DNA of 5,752 nucleotides, from positions 1 through 5,752 of the forward strand of contig JACIXM010000237.1 in the NCBI GenBank assembly GCA_014360395.1, in the 5' to 3' direction. Under the pieces are notes generated by a model that was given only the letters and a program-made list of their open reading frames with translations, was not told the origin of the DNA and made no database searches. A program made the translations under genes and the position numbers. The DNA is from Actinotalea sp. GTDB lineage: Bacteria; Actinomycetota; Actinomycetes; Actinomycetales; Cellulomonadaceae. Below are positions 1 to 5,426 of the stretch, one piece after another; the stretch's first letter is position 1; every line of letters starts with the position of its first letter.

Positions 1-50
1 CGCCCACGCGCCGGCGGCCCTGCCGGGGACCTGACCGGCACCACCGCGTC

Positions 51-64
51 GGCGCGCACGCGCC
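51..64. other. Small GC hairpin ahead of gluC
   Basis: GGCGCG-CA-CGCGCC is a perfect inverted repeat that would fold as about 5 bp with a 4-nt loop. It lies 8 bases before the gluC Shine-Dalgarno sequence. A second 5-bp inverted repeat, CCGGC/GCCGG, sits at 11-26. Hairpins between a solute-binding-protein gene and its permease genes often set relative expression in ABC importer operons, but that role is inference here. The first 89 bases contain no recognisable gene. The only possible upstream gene end is a frame stopping at the TGA at 32-34, which is too short to identify. Confidence 0.25.
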
Positions 65-89
65 CTGCACCGAAGGAGGCGGCTGTCCC

Positions 90-743
90 GTGGACGCCAT
101 CGTCGCCAACCTCGACCTCTACGGTCAGGGGTTCCTGCTCACGCTCCGGCTGACGCTGTGGTCGGGTGCCCTCGCCATGGCCCTCGGGCTGGTGCTCGCG
201 GCGATGCGGGTCTCGCCCATCGCCCCGCTGCGCTGGGTCTCCGCGGCGTACGTCGAGGTCCTGCGGAACATGCCGCTGACGCTCGTCTTCTTCTTCCTGC
301 TGCTGATCGCACCCCAGCTGCTGCCGCTCCCCCCGATCAGCTTCGTGACGCTGGCGATCTTCTGCCTGGGGACCTACACGGCGGCCTTCGTGGCCGAGGC
401 AGTCCGCTCCGGCATCAACAGCGTCGGCATGGGCCAGGCGGAGGCGGCCCGCGCGATCGGCCTGACGTTCGGCCAGACCCTGAACCTCGTGGTCCTGCCC
501 CAGGCTCTGCGCACCGTGGTGCCACCCCTCATCAACGTCTTCATCGCGCTGACCAAGAACACCTCGGTCGCCGCCGGCTTCGGCCTCGTCGAGCTCACCG
601 GGATGGGCCGGCGACTGTCCACCGCCAACCCCGGCGACGTGCTCTGGATCCTCGCGGGCGTCGCGATCTTCTACCTCCTCATCACCATCCCGCTCGGCGC
701 GCTCGCCGGTGCGGTCGAGCGGAAGGTGGCGTTCAGCCGATGA
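90..743 (+). CDS. gluC: Glutamate/polar amino acid ABC transporter permease (GluC-type)
   Basis: This 217-residue integral membrane subunit belongs to an ATP-driven importer for glutamate or a related polar amino acid (HisM/GlnP permease family). It forms the transmembrane pore together with the GluD-type protein encoded next. The GTG start is favoured by a strong AAGGAGG at 73-79, ten bases upstream. Hydrophobic segments lie near residues 12-38, 57-80, 84-105, 140-165 and 186-207. The polar amino acid permease signature is visible around 57-69 (VLRNMPLTLVFFF). The cytoplasmic EAA loop that docks on the ATPase is at about 118-139 (EAARAIGLTFGQ, then LPQAL). The stop overlaps the next start as ATGA, so the two are translationally coupled. 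The ATPase and binding-protein genes are expected just left of the window. The family call is firm; glutamate specificity is inferred from resemblance to actinobacterial GluABCD. Confidence 0.9.
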   Translation: MDAIVANLDLYGQGFLLTLRLTLWSGALAMALGLVLAAMRVSPIAPLRWVSAAYVEVLRNMPLTLVFFFLLLIAPQLLPLPPISFVTLAIFCLGTYTAAFVAEAVRSGINSVGMGQAEAARAIGLTFGQTLNLVVLPQALRTVVPPLINVFIALTKNTSVAAGFGLVELTGMGRRLSTANPGDVLWILAGVAIFYLLITIPLGALAGAVERKVAFSR

Positions 744-1621
744 GCTCCGTCCTGTACGACGCCCCGGGACCGGTGTCGCTGCGGCGCCAGCGGATCGGCT
801 CGATCGTCGGTGCCGTCGTCCTTGTCGGCCTGGTCGCTGCCTCCCTCGTCTACGCCGCGGCCCAAGGGCTGCTCGGCGCCGACCGCTGGGACGTCCTGTA
901 CGACCCGCCGCGCAACCAGGAGGCCGCCGACGTCTGGTCCTCGCTCGTCATCCGTGGCCTCGGTGCGACGCTGCGGGCGGCCGTCGTGGCGGCCCCGATC
1001 GCCCTGGCCCTCGGGTTCCTCCTGGCGGTCTGGCGCACGGCCCGGTCGCGCGTCGCGCGCACCCCGGCCGTCGTGGTCGTCGAGGTGTTCCGCGGGCTGC
1101 CCGTCCTGCTCATGATGTTCTTCGCGCTCCTGGCGTTCGGGCTCAGCGCGTTCCAGTCCGTCGTGTTCGGGCTCGTCGTCTACAACATGGCGGTCTTCGC
1201 CGAGATCCTGCGCGCCGGTCTGGCATCCCTGCCCAAGGGCCAGGCCGAGGCGGCCTACGCGATCGGGCTGTCGCGTGGCCAGACCCTGTTCACGATCCTG
1301 CTCCCGCAGGCCGTCCGGACCATGATGCCGAGCCTGGTCGCCCAGCTCGTCGTCCTGCTCAAGGACTCCGCGCTGGGGTTCATCGTCGGCTACGCCGAGC
1401 TGCTGCGGTCCATCCAGCTCAACACGGCGTTCTTCGGCGAGCGGTACTCCCTGGCGCTGTTCGTCGTCGGGGCGTCGGTGTACCTCGTCGTGAACATGGC
1501 GTTGTCGTCCCTGGCGCGCCGGCTCAACCGCCGGTCGGACCGGCCCTCGGCCGTGGACGACACCGCGCTGGACGAGGCACAGGTCGCCCAGAACACCCCG
1601 GGGAACATGCCGCGTCCCTGA
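740..1621 (+). CDS. gluD: Glutamate/polar amino acid ABC transporter permease (GluD-type)
   Basis: This is the second permease subunit of the importer, 293 residues. The ATG at 740 overlaps the gluC stop by four bases (ATGA), and a GGAAGG/AAGGTGG stretch at 721-729 can serve as ribosome binding site. The N-terminus is cytoplasmic and basic, followed by a membrane segment at about 20-43 and a polar loop at about 44-68 that includes DPPRNQEAAD. The permease core follows, with the signature VEVFRGLPVLLMMFF at about 114-128. The EAA loop is at about 170-192 (EAAYAIGLSRGQ, then LPQAV), and the last hydrophobic segment is at about 238-260. The C-terminal 30 residues are polar and probably disordered. 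The extra first segment and loop are typical of GluD compared with the shorter GluC. This looks like the last gene of the + strand operon: it meets the RNase Y gene tail to tail 83 bases later. Substrate specificity is inferred. Confidence 0.9.
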   Translation: MSSVLYDAPGPVSLRRQRIGSIVGAVVLVGLVAASLVYAAAQGLLGADRWDVLYDPPRNQEAADVWSSLVIRGLGATLRAAVVAAPIALALGFLLAVWRTARSRVARTPAVVVVEVFRGLPVLLMMFFALLAFGLSAFQSVVFGLVVYNMAVFAEILRAGLASLPKGQAEAAYAIGLSRGQTLFTILLPQAVRTMMPSLVAQLVVLLKDSALGFIVGYAELLRSIQLNTAFFGERYSLALFVVGASVYLVVNMALSSLARRLNRRSDRPSAVDDTALDEAQVAQNTPGNMPRP

Positions 1622-1653
1622 GGACGCGCACACACGAGGAAGCACCCAGCACC

Positions 1654-1673
1654 GAGCCGCCGAAGGCAGGCCC
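1654..1673. terminator. Candidate hairpin terminator between converging genes
   Basis: GCCGCC-GAA-GGC-A-GGC at 1656-1671 can form six pairs with one bulged A and a 3-nt loop, extended by wobble pairs when read on the - strand. It lies in the 83-bp gap between gluD (+) and rny (-), where a bidirectional terminator would be expected. There is no T-tract on either side, so it would have to be a U-less actinobacterial type. The support is mostly positional and the structure is modest. Confidence 0.25.
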
Positions 1674-1699
1674 TCGCCGCACGCAGTGCCCTGTGTCCT

Positions 1700-1714
1700 G
1701 GCGGTCAGCCCGCC
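1700..1714. terminator. Short GC hairpin overlapping the RNase Y stop
   Basis: GGCGG-TCAGC-CCGCC is a perfect 5-bp stem with a 5-nt loop that includes the complement of the rny TGA stop (1705-1707). It could help end + strand transcription leaving gluD. It has no U-tract, and a 5-bp GC stem is common by chance at this base composition. Confidence 0.2.
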
Positions 1715-3228
1715 GTCGCGCTGGCGCGCAGCTCCCGGACCACCGTCACCGTGATCTCGCCGGGGAAGCTGAGGTCCTTCTCGATGTGACGGGCGATCGC
1801 GCCGGCCATCTCGGGCAGTGCGCGGTCGTCCACGACGCTGGGCTCGACGACGACCCGCACCTCGCGGCCCGCGGCCATGGCGACGGCCTTGCGCACCCCG
1901 GCGTGGGCGGCCACGAGTGACTCCAGCGTGTCCATCCGCTCGATGTACTGGTCCAGCTCTTCGCGGCGGGCCCCCGGACGTCCGGCGGAGCACGCGTCCG
2001 CGGCCTGGACGAGGACCGCCTCGACCGACTCCATCGGCACCTCGTCGTGGTGAGCGGCGATCGCGTTGACGACGACGGACGTCTCCCCCAGGCGCTGGGC
2101 GAGCTCGGCGCCCAGGGCTGCGTGCGTCCCGGGCCGCTCGGCGGTGAGCGCCTTGCCGATGTCGTGCAGGAAGGCCGCCCGGCGCGCCGTCTCGACGTCG
2201 GCGCCGATCTCGGCAGCCATCGCCCCGGCGAGGTGCGCGCACTCCACCAGGTGCGCCAGGACGTTCTGGCCGTAGCTCGTCCGCAGCCGGAGCCGACCGA
2301 GCACCTCCACCAGGTCGGGGTGCAGGTGGGCGACCCCGGCGCGCTCAGCGGCGTCGTGGCCCGCGGCGACCGCCCGGTCCTGCGCGCCGGCGAGGGCCTC
2401 CGCGTACGCGATCTCGATCCGCTGCGGATGGATCCGCCCGTCCGCCATGAGCGCCTCGAGCGCGACCGCGGCGACCTCCCGACGCTCCGCGTCGAAGCTC
2501 GACAGCGTCACGGAGTCCGGGGTGTCGTCGATGATGACGTTGACGCCGGTGAGCGCCTCGAAGGCCCGGATGTTCCGGCCCTCCTTGCCGATGATCCGGC
2601 CCTTCATCTCCTCCGCGGGCAGCGGCAGGACGGTGACCACGCTCTGGGCACTCGTCGGCCCGGCGATCCGCTGGACGGCGGACGCGACCACACCGCGCGC
2701 CCGGTCGTCCGCCGTCCGGCGCGCCCGTGCCTCGACGCGCCGCACCTGGGCCTCGGCCTCGCTCTGCGCCCGTGCCACGGCCAGCCGGAGCTGCTCCTGC
2801 CGCGCCTCCTCGGCAGACAGGCCGGACAGCGCCTCGAGGCGCTGCGCCACGGTCGCGTCGGCCTCGGCGCTGCGCCGGGACGCCTCGGCCTGCAGCGCCT
2901 GGGCCTCCGCCCGCTCCCGCTCGGCCTGTGCCCGCAGCGTCCGGGCCGCCTCCCGCTCGGCCTCGGCCTCGGCGGCGCGGCGCTCGGCCCCCTCGACGAG
3001 CCGGCGCAGCTCGTGGTGCTCGTCGGCCAGCCCCTGCTCCCGGCGGGCGAGCCGCTCCTCACGGGCCTGCAGCTCCTCGAGCCGCGCCCGCGCCTCGTCC
3101 TTCTGCGCGGTGGCGTCGGCGAGCGCCTGGCGCCGGTGCGCCTCCGCCTCGCGCCGCGCCAGCAGGACCAGGACGAGCGCGATGAGGCACGCCAGCAGCA
3201 GGACGAGGACCGTCGCGACCTCTCCCAT
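1705..3228 (-). CDS. rny: Ribonuclease Y (membrane-anchored endoribonuclease)
   Basis: This 507-residue protein has the full RNase Y architecture and compares well with the roughly 520-residue Bacillus enzyme. An N-terminal membrane anchor spans about 5-24. A long Ala/Glu/Arg coiled coil spans about 25-180. A KH RNA-binding domain follows at about 200-265, with the GxxG loop at 214-217 (GRIIGKEGRNIR). The HD metal-dependent phosphohydrolase domain follows, with H326, the catalytic H355-D356 pair (FLHDIGKA), H393/H394 and D411 (AADACSAGRPGARRE). The C-terminal block PGEITVTVVRE is also conserved. All expected catalytic residues are present. RNase Y starts mRNA decay at the inner membrane face in Firmicutes; the same role here is inferred. 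The ATG at 3228 has AAGGAG at 3233-3238, only 4 bases upstream. The gene begins 24 bp after the recX stop on the same strand, so it is probably the third gene of a recA-recX-rny unit. Confidence 0.93.
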   Translation of the reverse strand: MGEVATVLVLLLACLIALVLVLLARREAEAHRRQALADATAQKDEARARLEELQAREERLARREQGLADEHHELRRLVEGAERRAAEAEAEREAARTLRAQAERERAEAQALQAEASRRSAEADATVAQRLEALSGLSAEEARQEQLRLAVARAQSEAEAQVRRVEARARRTADDRARGVVASAVQRIAGPTSAQSVVTVLPLPAEEMKGRIIGKEGRNIRAFEALTGVNVIIDDTPDSVTLSSFDAERREVAAVALEALMADGRIHPQRIEIAYAEALAGAQDRAVAAGHDAAERAGVAHLHPDLVEVLGRLRLRTSYGQNVLAHLVECAHLAGAMAAEIGADVETARRAAFLHDIGKALTAERPGTHAALGAELAQRLGETSVVVNAIAAHHDEVPMESVEAVLVQAADACSAGRPGARREELDQYIERMDTLESLVAAHAGVRKAVAMAAGREVRVVVEPSVVDDRALPEMAGAIARHIEKDLSFPGEITVTVVRELRASATAG

Positions 3229-3252
3229 GCGGCTCCTTCGTGCGCGGTGGAC

Positions 3253-3825
3253 CTAGTCGGGCGCCTCAGGTTCCCATGGATCCTGCTGATCCATCGGCAC
3301 GCCGCTCCCGGACGCCTCCATCATCTCCCGCACCAACCGTGCAGCGAGCGAGGCGGGGTAGCCCTTGCGGGCCAGCATCGCCATCGCTCGCCGCGCCCGG
3401 ACCTCCGGCGCGAGGTCACGACCCGCGTGCCACTTCCGGCGCAGCAGGGTCCGTGCGGACGCCTCCTCGTCCTCCGGCTGCACCGTCGCGAGCGCATCCT
3501 GCGCCTCGGGGTCCCCGACACCGCGGCGTCGCAGCTCGACGGCGAGGGCGCGACGCGCCAGTCCGCGGCTCTCCCGCTGCGAGCGGACGACCAGGTGGGC
3601 GTACTCCGCGTCGTCGATCAGACCGACCTCGGTGAAGCGGTCCAGGACACGCGTGGAGATCTCCTCGTCGACCCCGCGCCGCGCCAGGGCCTGCTCGAGC
3701 TGGTGCCGGCTGCGCGGCGCACCGGTGAGCTGCCGGAGCACGATGGCCCGCGCGACGGACTCGGGATCAGGCTCCGCGTCCTGCGCGGCCGCACCGTCGC
3801 GGGGCGGCTCGGGCGCCCGCCTCAG
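3253..3825 (-). CDS. recX: Regulatory protein RecX (probable CTG start)
   Basis: RecX binds RecA filaments and modulates (usually inhibits) recombinase and co-protease activity. The frame carries the family's repeated three-helix pattern: [18 protein letters not shown], then [37 protein letters not shown] and [17 protein letters not shown]. It follows recA directly, as recX commonly does. The start is unusual. The first in-frame ATG/GTG/TTG I find is a GTG at 3741, which has no visible ribosome binding site and would cut the first conserved helix ([11 protein letters not shown]). The upstream in-frame codons continue in a plausible RecX N-terminus (DPESVARAI), with no canonical start back into recA. 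A CTG at 3823-3825 overlaps the recA stop as CTGA, so I favour a 190-residue protein made by coupled re-initiation. The conservative alternative is 162 residues from 3741. The stop is TAG at 3253-3255. Identity is secure; the start is not. Confidence 0.88.
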   Translation of the reverse strand: MRRAPEPPRDGAAAQDAEPDPESVARAIVLRQLTGAPRSRHQLEQALARRGVDEEISTRVLDRFTEVGLIDDAEYAHLVVRSQRESRGLARRALAVELRRRGVGDPEAQDALATVQPEDEEASARTLLRRKWHAGRDLAPEVRARRAMAMLARKGYPASLAARLVREMMEASGSGVPMDQQDPWEPEAPD

Positions 3826-4862
3826 AAGTCGACCCCGGAGGCCGGATCCGCCGGGGCGTCCACCCTCGCCCCGATGCCGAGCTTCTCCTTGATCTTCTTC
3901 TCGATCTCGTCGGCGAGGTCGGGGTTGTCGCGCAGGAAGCCCCGCGCGTTCTCCTTGCCCTGGCCGAGCTGGTCGCCGTCGTACGTGTACCAGGCGCCGG
4001 ACTTGCGGATGAACCCGTGCTCGACCCCGAGGTCGATGAGCCCGCCTTCGCGGGAGATGCCCACCCCGTAGAGGATGTCGAACTCGGCCTGCTTGAACGG
4101 CGGCGCGACCTTGTTCTTGACGATCTTCACGCGGGTCCGGTTGCCGACCGGCTCCGTGCCTTCCTTGAGAGTCTCGATCCGACGGATGTCCATGCGGACC
4201 GAGGCGTAGAACTTCAGCGCCTTGCCGCCGGTCGTCGTCTCGGGCGAGCCGAAGAAGACGCCGATCTTCTCGCGCAGCTGGTTGATGAAGATGGCCGTGG
4301 TGCCGGACGCGCTCAGCGCCCCGGTGATCTTCCGCAGGGCCTGGGACATCAGCCTGGCCTGGAGCCCGACATGGCTGTCGCCCATCTCGCCCTCGATCTC
4401 GGCCTTGGGCACGAGCGCCGCGACCGAGTCGATGACGATGACGTCGATCGCACCGGAGCGGATCAGCATGTCCATGATCTCCAGCGCCTGCTCGCCGGTG
4501 TCCGGCTGGGACACCAGGAGCGCGTCGGTGTCGACACCGAGCTTTTTCGCATACTCGGGGTCCAGCGCGTGCTCGGCGTCGATGAACGCTGCGATGCCCC
4601 CCGCACGCTGGGCGTTGGCCACCGCGTGCAGGGCGACGGTCGTCTTCCCGCTGGACTCCGGGCCGTAGACCTCGATGATCCGGCCGCGGGGCAGGCCCCC
4701 GATGCCGAGCGCGATGTCCAGCGCGATGGATCCGGTGGGGATCACCTCGACCGGTGCGCGGCCCTCGTCACCGAGCCGCATGATCGAGCCCTTGCCGAAC
4801 TGGCGGTCGATCTGGCCGAGCGCGGCCTCCAGCGCCTTGGCGCGGTCTGCAGGAGCAGGCAT
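3822..4862 (-). CDS. recA: Recombinase RecA
   Basis: RecA coats single-stranded DNA, performs homologous pairing and strand exchange, and stimulates LexA self-cleavage. The 346-residue product is full length. Walker A is at 67-75 ([10 protein letters not shown]73). The segment [13 protein letters not shown] is at about 93-105. Walker B is at about 141-149, ending in IDSVA (D145). The L2 DNA-binding loop region is about 194-212, beginning [12 protein letters not shown], and the [15 protein letters not shown] block is at about 249-263. A short acidic, Pro/Ala-rich tail ends the protein. The sequence is uninterrupted, with no intein such as the one in Mycobacterium tuberculosis RecA. The ATG at 4862 has a GAGGT/GAGGTGG ribosome binding site at 4867-4873. 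Its stop overlaps the proposed recX start. Upstream lie a SOS box and a RecA-NDp-type promoter (separate entries), indicating dual damage control. Confidence 0.98.
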   Translation of the reverse strand: MPAPADRAKALEAALGQIDRQFGKGSIMRLGDEGRAPVEVIPTGSIALDIALGIGGLPRGRIIEVYGPESSGKTTVALHAVANAQRAGGIAAFIDAEHALDPEYAKKLGVDTDALLVSQPDTGEQALEIMDMLIRSGAIDVIVIDSVAALVPKAEIEGEMGDSHVGLQARLMSQALRKITGALSASGTTAIFINQLREKIGVFFGSPETTTGGKALKFYASVRMDIRRIETLKEGTEPVGNRTRVKIVKNKVAPPFKQAEFDILYGVGISREGGLIDLGVEHGFIRKSGAWYTYDGDQLGQGKENARGFLRDNPDLADEIEKKIKEKLGIGARVDAPADPASGVDF

Positions 4863-4927
4863 GTGTCCACCTCAGGTCTCACGGGGCGTCCGCCGCCCCT
4901 GTCGTTCAGGTCCGATGTCGCACGCCG

Positions 4928-4950
4928 ACGCTACGTCCCGCCACCGACAC
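4928..4950 (-). promoter_or_regulatory. Proximal recA promoter, RecA-NDp (PafBC) type
   Basis: Read on the - strand this is GTGTCGGTG, eight bases, then TAGCGT. It matches the mycobacterial RecA-NDp consensus (TTGTCRGTG-N8-TANNNT) at 8 of 9 positions in the upstream block, with exact spacing and a fully fitting -10 hexamer (4928-4933). In mycobacteria this element is activated by PafBC after DNA damage, independently of LexA and RecA. Transcription would start near 4921, giving a leader of about 60 nt to the recA ATG. That PafBC acts here is inference from the motif. Confidence 0.72.
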
Positions 4951-4961
4951 GACCCGTGGGC

Positions 4962-4990
4962 GACCGGTCCCGCTGTGGACGACACCGGTG
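4962..4990. other. Two ACCGGT-centred palindromes 21 bp apart in the recA leader
   Basis: GACCGGTC (4962-4969) and CACCGGTG (4983-4990) are perfect 8-bp palindromes. Their centres are 21 bp apart, about two helical turns, between the two predicted recA promoters. They could be a paired operator or a chance product of high GC. No known regulator is assigned. Confidence 0.2.
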
Positions 4991-5008
4991 CCGACCGCCC
5001 CGGGGACC

Positions 5009-5014
5009 ATCGTA
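5009..5014 (-). promoter_or_regulatory. Distal recA promoter -10 (TACGAT)
   Basis: TACGAT on the - strand fits the actinobacterial -10 pattern TANNNT and lies 2 bases downstream of the SOS box, so LexA bound there would occlude the promoter. No convincing -35 is visible at 16-18 bp spacing. Initiation would fall near 5002, giving a leader of about 140 nt that reads through the proximal promoter. Confidence 0.5.
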
Positions 5015-5016
5015 GA

Positions 5017-5030
5017 CGAACACCTGTTCG
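5017..5030 (-). promoter_or_regulatory. SOS box (LexA operator) of recA
   Basis: CGAACACCTGTTCG contains GAAC-N4-GTTC with the flanking C and G, an exact fit to the SOS box of Gram-positive and actinobacterial LexA. It is 155 bp upstream of the recA start and abuts a -10 hexamer. LexA repression relieved by RecA-stimulated cleavage is the established mechanism for such sites. I saw no second copy elsewhere in the window. Confidence 0.88.
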
Positions 5031-5042
5031 ACGCGGTGGACG

Positions 5043-5068
5043 GCGCGCCGACACGCCGGACGGCGCGC
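5043..5068 (-). terminator. Hairpin between DUF3046 gene and recA promoter
   Basis: GCGCGCCG (5043-5050) and CGGCGCGC (5061-5068) form a perfect 8-bp stem around a 10-nt loop. It lies after the DUF3046 stop and before the recA promoters on the same strand, so it may limit read-through. There is no T-tract, so termination is inferred from position and stem strength only. Confidence 0.3.
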
Positions 5069-5075
5069 GAACGGT

Positions 5076-5100
5076 CCGCCGCGGCCTCAGCCGCGGGCGG
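5076..5100 (-). terminator. Strong GC hairpin over the DUF3046 stop codon
   Basis: CCGCCGCGG (5076-5084) pairs with CCGCGGGCGG (5091-5100): nine pairs with one bulged G and a 6-nt loop. The TGA stop (5087-5089) lies in the loop. With the hairpin at 5043-5068 it makes two consecutive stems before the recA promoter. It may be a U-less terminator or mRNA 3'-end stabiliser. No T-tract follows. Confidence 0.35.
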
Positions 5101-5320
5101 CGTCGCTGCGCCGAGGCCGGTCGTGACCCCAGCGCAGCGACTCCGGGACGTCCATGGCGTCGCACAGCGCGCGCCACACCAGCCGGGGGTCGACGCCCTC
5201 GTCCAGCGCCTGCTGCGCCGTCCTGTCCCCGAGGGGGCCGAGCACCTGGTCGCGCACGAGCGTCGGGCCCACCGGTCCCAGCACGTCGGTGACCAGCTCC
5301 CGGAACTCGCTGTAGCGCAC
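5087..5320 (-). CDS. DUF3046 family protein
   Basis: This 77-residue protein has no known function. It is recognised by the family pattern: start VRYSEFRELV, then LVRDQVLGPLGDRTAQQAL (about 21-39), GVDPRLVWRALCDAMDVPE (about 42-60) and RWG near the end. DUF3046 genes are typically found beside recA in Actinobacteria, as here. The GTG at 5318-5320 is chosen because family members begin M-R just before this conserved block. A GTG eight codons upstream (5342-5344) is possible, and only a weak G-rich stretch precedes the chosen start. The protein is soluble-looking, with no signal peptide or membrane segment. It shares the recA strand and ends 225 bp before it, with hairpins and the recA promoters between, so it is probably transcribed separately. 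Family call confident; role unknown. Confidence 0.87.
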   Translation of the reverse strand: MRYSEFRELVTDVLGPVGPTLVRDQVLGPLGDRTAQQALDEGVDPRLVWRALCDAMDVPESLRWGHDRPRRSDAARG

Positions 5321-5397
5321 GGCCCCAGGGTGCCACGCCACCCGGGGACCGGGTGCACCGCCCTCCGGGACCGTCGCAAGGGGCCCGCGGGCGCGCC

Positions 5398-5420
5398 GTG
5401 TCGGTGGCGGCGGACACAAT
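5398..5420 (+). promoter_or_regulatory. lhr promoter, RecA-NDp (PafBC) type, possibly leaderless
   Basis: GTGTCGGTG (5398-5406), eight bases, then CACAAT (5415-5420) matches the RecA-NDp layout TTGTCRGTG-N8-TANNNT at 8 of 9 upstream positions. The -10 has C in place of the first T. It shares 14 identical bases, CGTGTCGGTGGCGG, with the proximal recA promoter. Initiation about 7 bases after the hexamer would fall on the GTG start at 5427, so the mRNA may be leaderless. That fits the lack of a clear Shine-Dalgarno sequence. Confidence 0.62.
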
Positions 5421-5426
5421 GAGCCG

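Noticed and set aside
2..34. C-terminus of a solute-binding protein (gluB) at the left edge
   Set aside because: An open frame ends at the TGA at 32-34, but eleven codons with no recognisable motif cannot be assigned to a gene.
158..739. Possible long N-terminal extension of gluD
   Set aside because: This in-frame stretch overlaps gluC out of frame and translates to Arg/Pro/Gly-rich nonsense; the ATG at 740 with its ATGA overlap is the real start.
671..2242. 523-codon open frame on the - strand across gluD and the end of rny
   Set aside because: It lies over the clear gluD coding frame and a shifted frame of rny; the translation is low-complexity Arg/Asp/Gly sequence.
2720..3180. Apparent GC-rich repeats (recurring GCCTCGGCC-like strings)
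   Set aside because: They are the codon-level echo of the Ala/Glu/Arg coiled coil of RNase Y, not a DNA repeat family.
2047..4071. 674-codon open frame on the + strand opposite rny, recX and recA
   Set aside because: It is antisense to three well-conserved genes and its Arg/Gly/Pro/Leu-rich translation matches no family; long empty frames are expected at this GC content.
3822..4862. Possible RecA intein, as in Mycobacterium tuberculosis
   Set aside because: The RecA frame is continuous at 346 residues with uninterrupted motifs.
4017..5015. 332-codon open frame on the + strand opposite recA
   Set aside because: It is antisense to recA and runs through the recA promoter region; it shows no domain signature.
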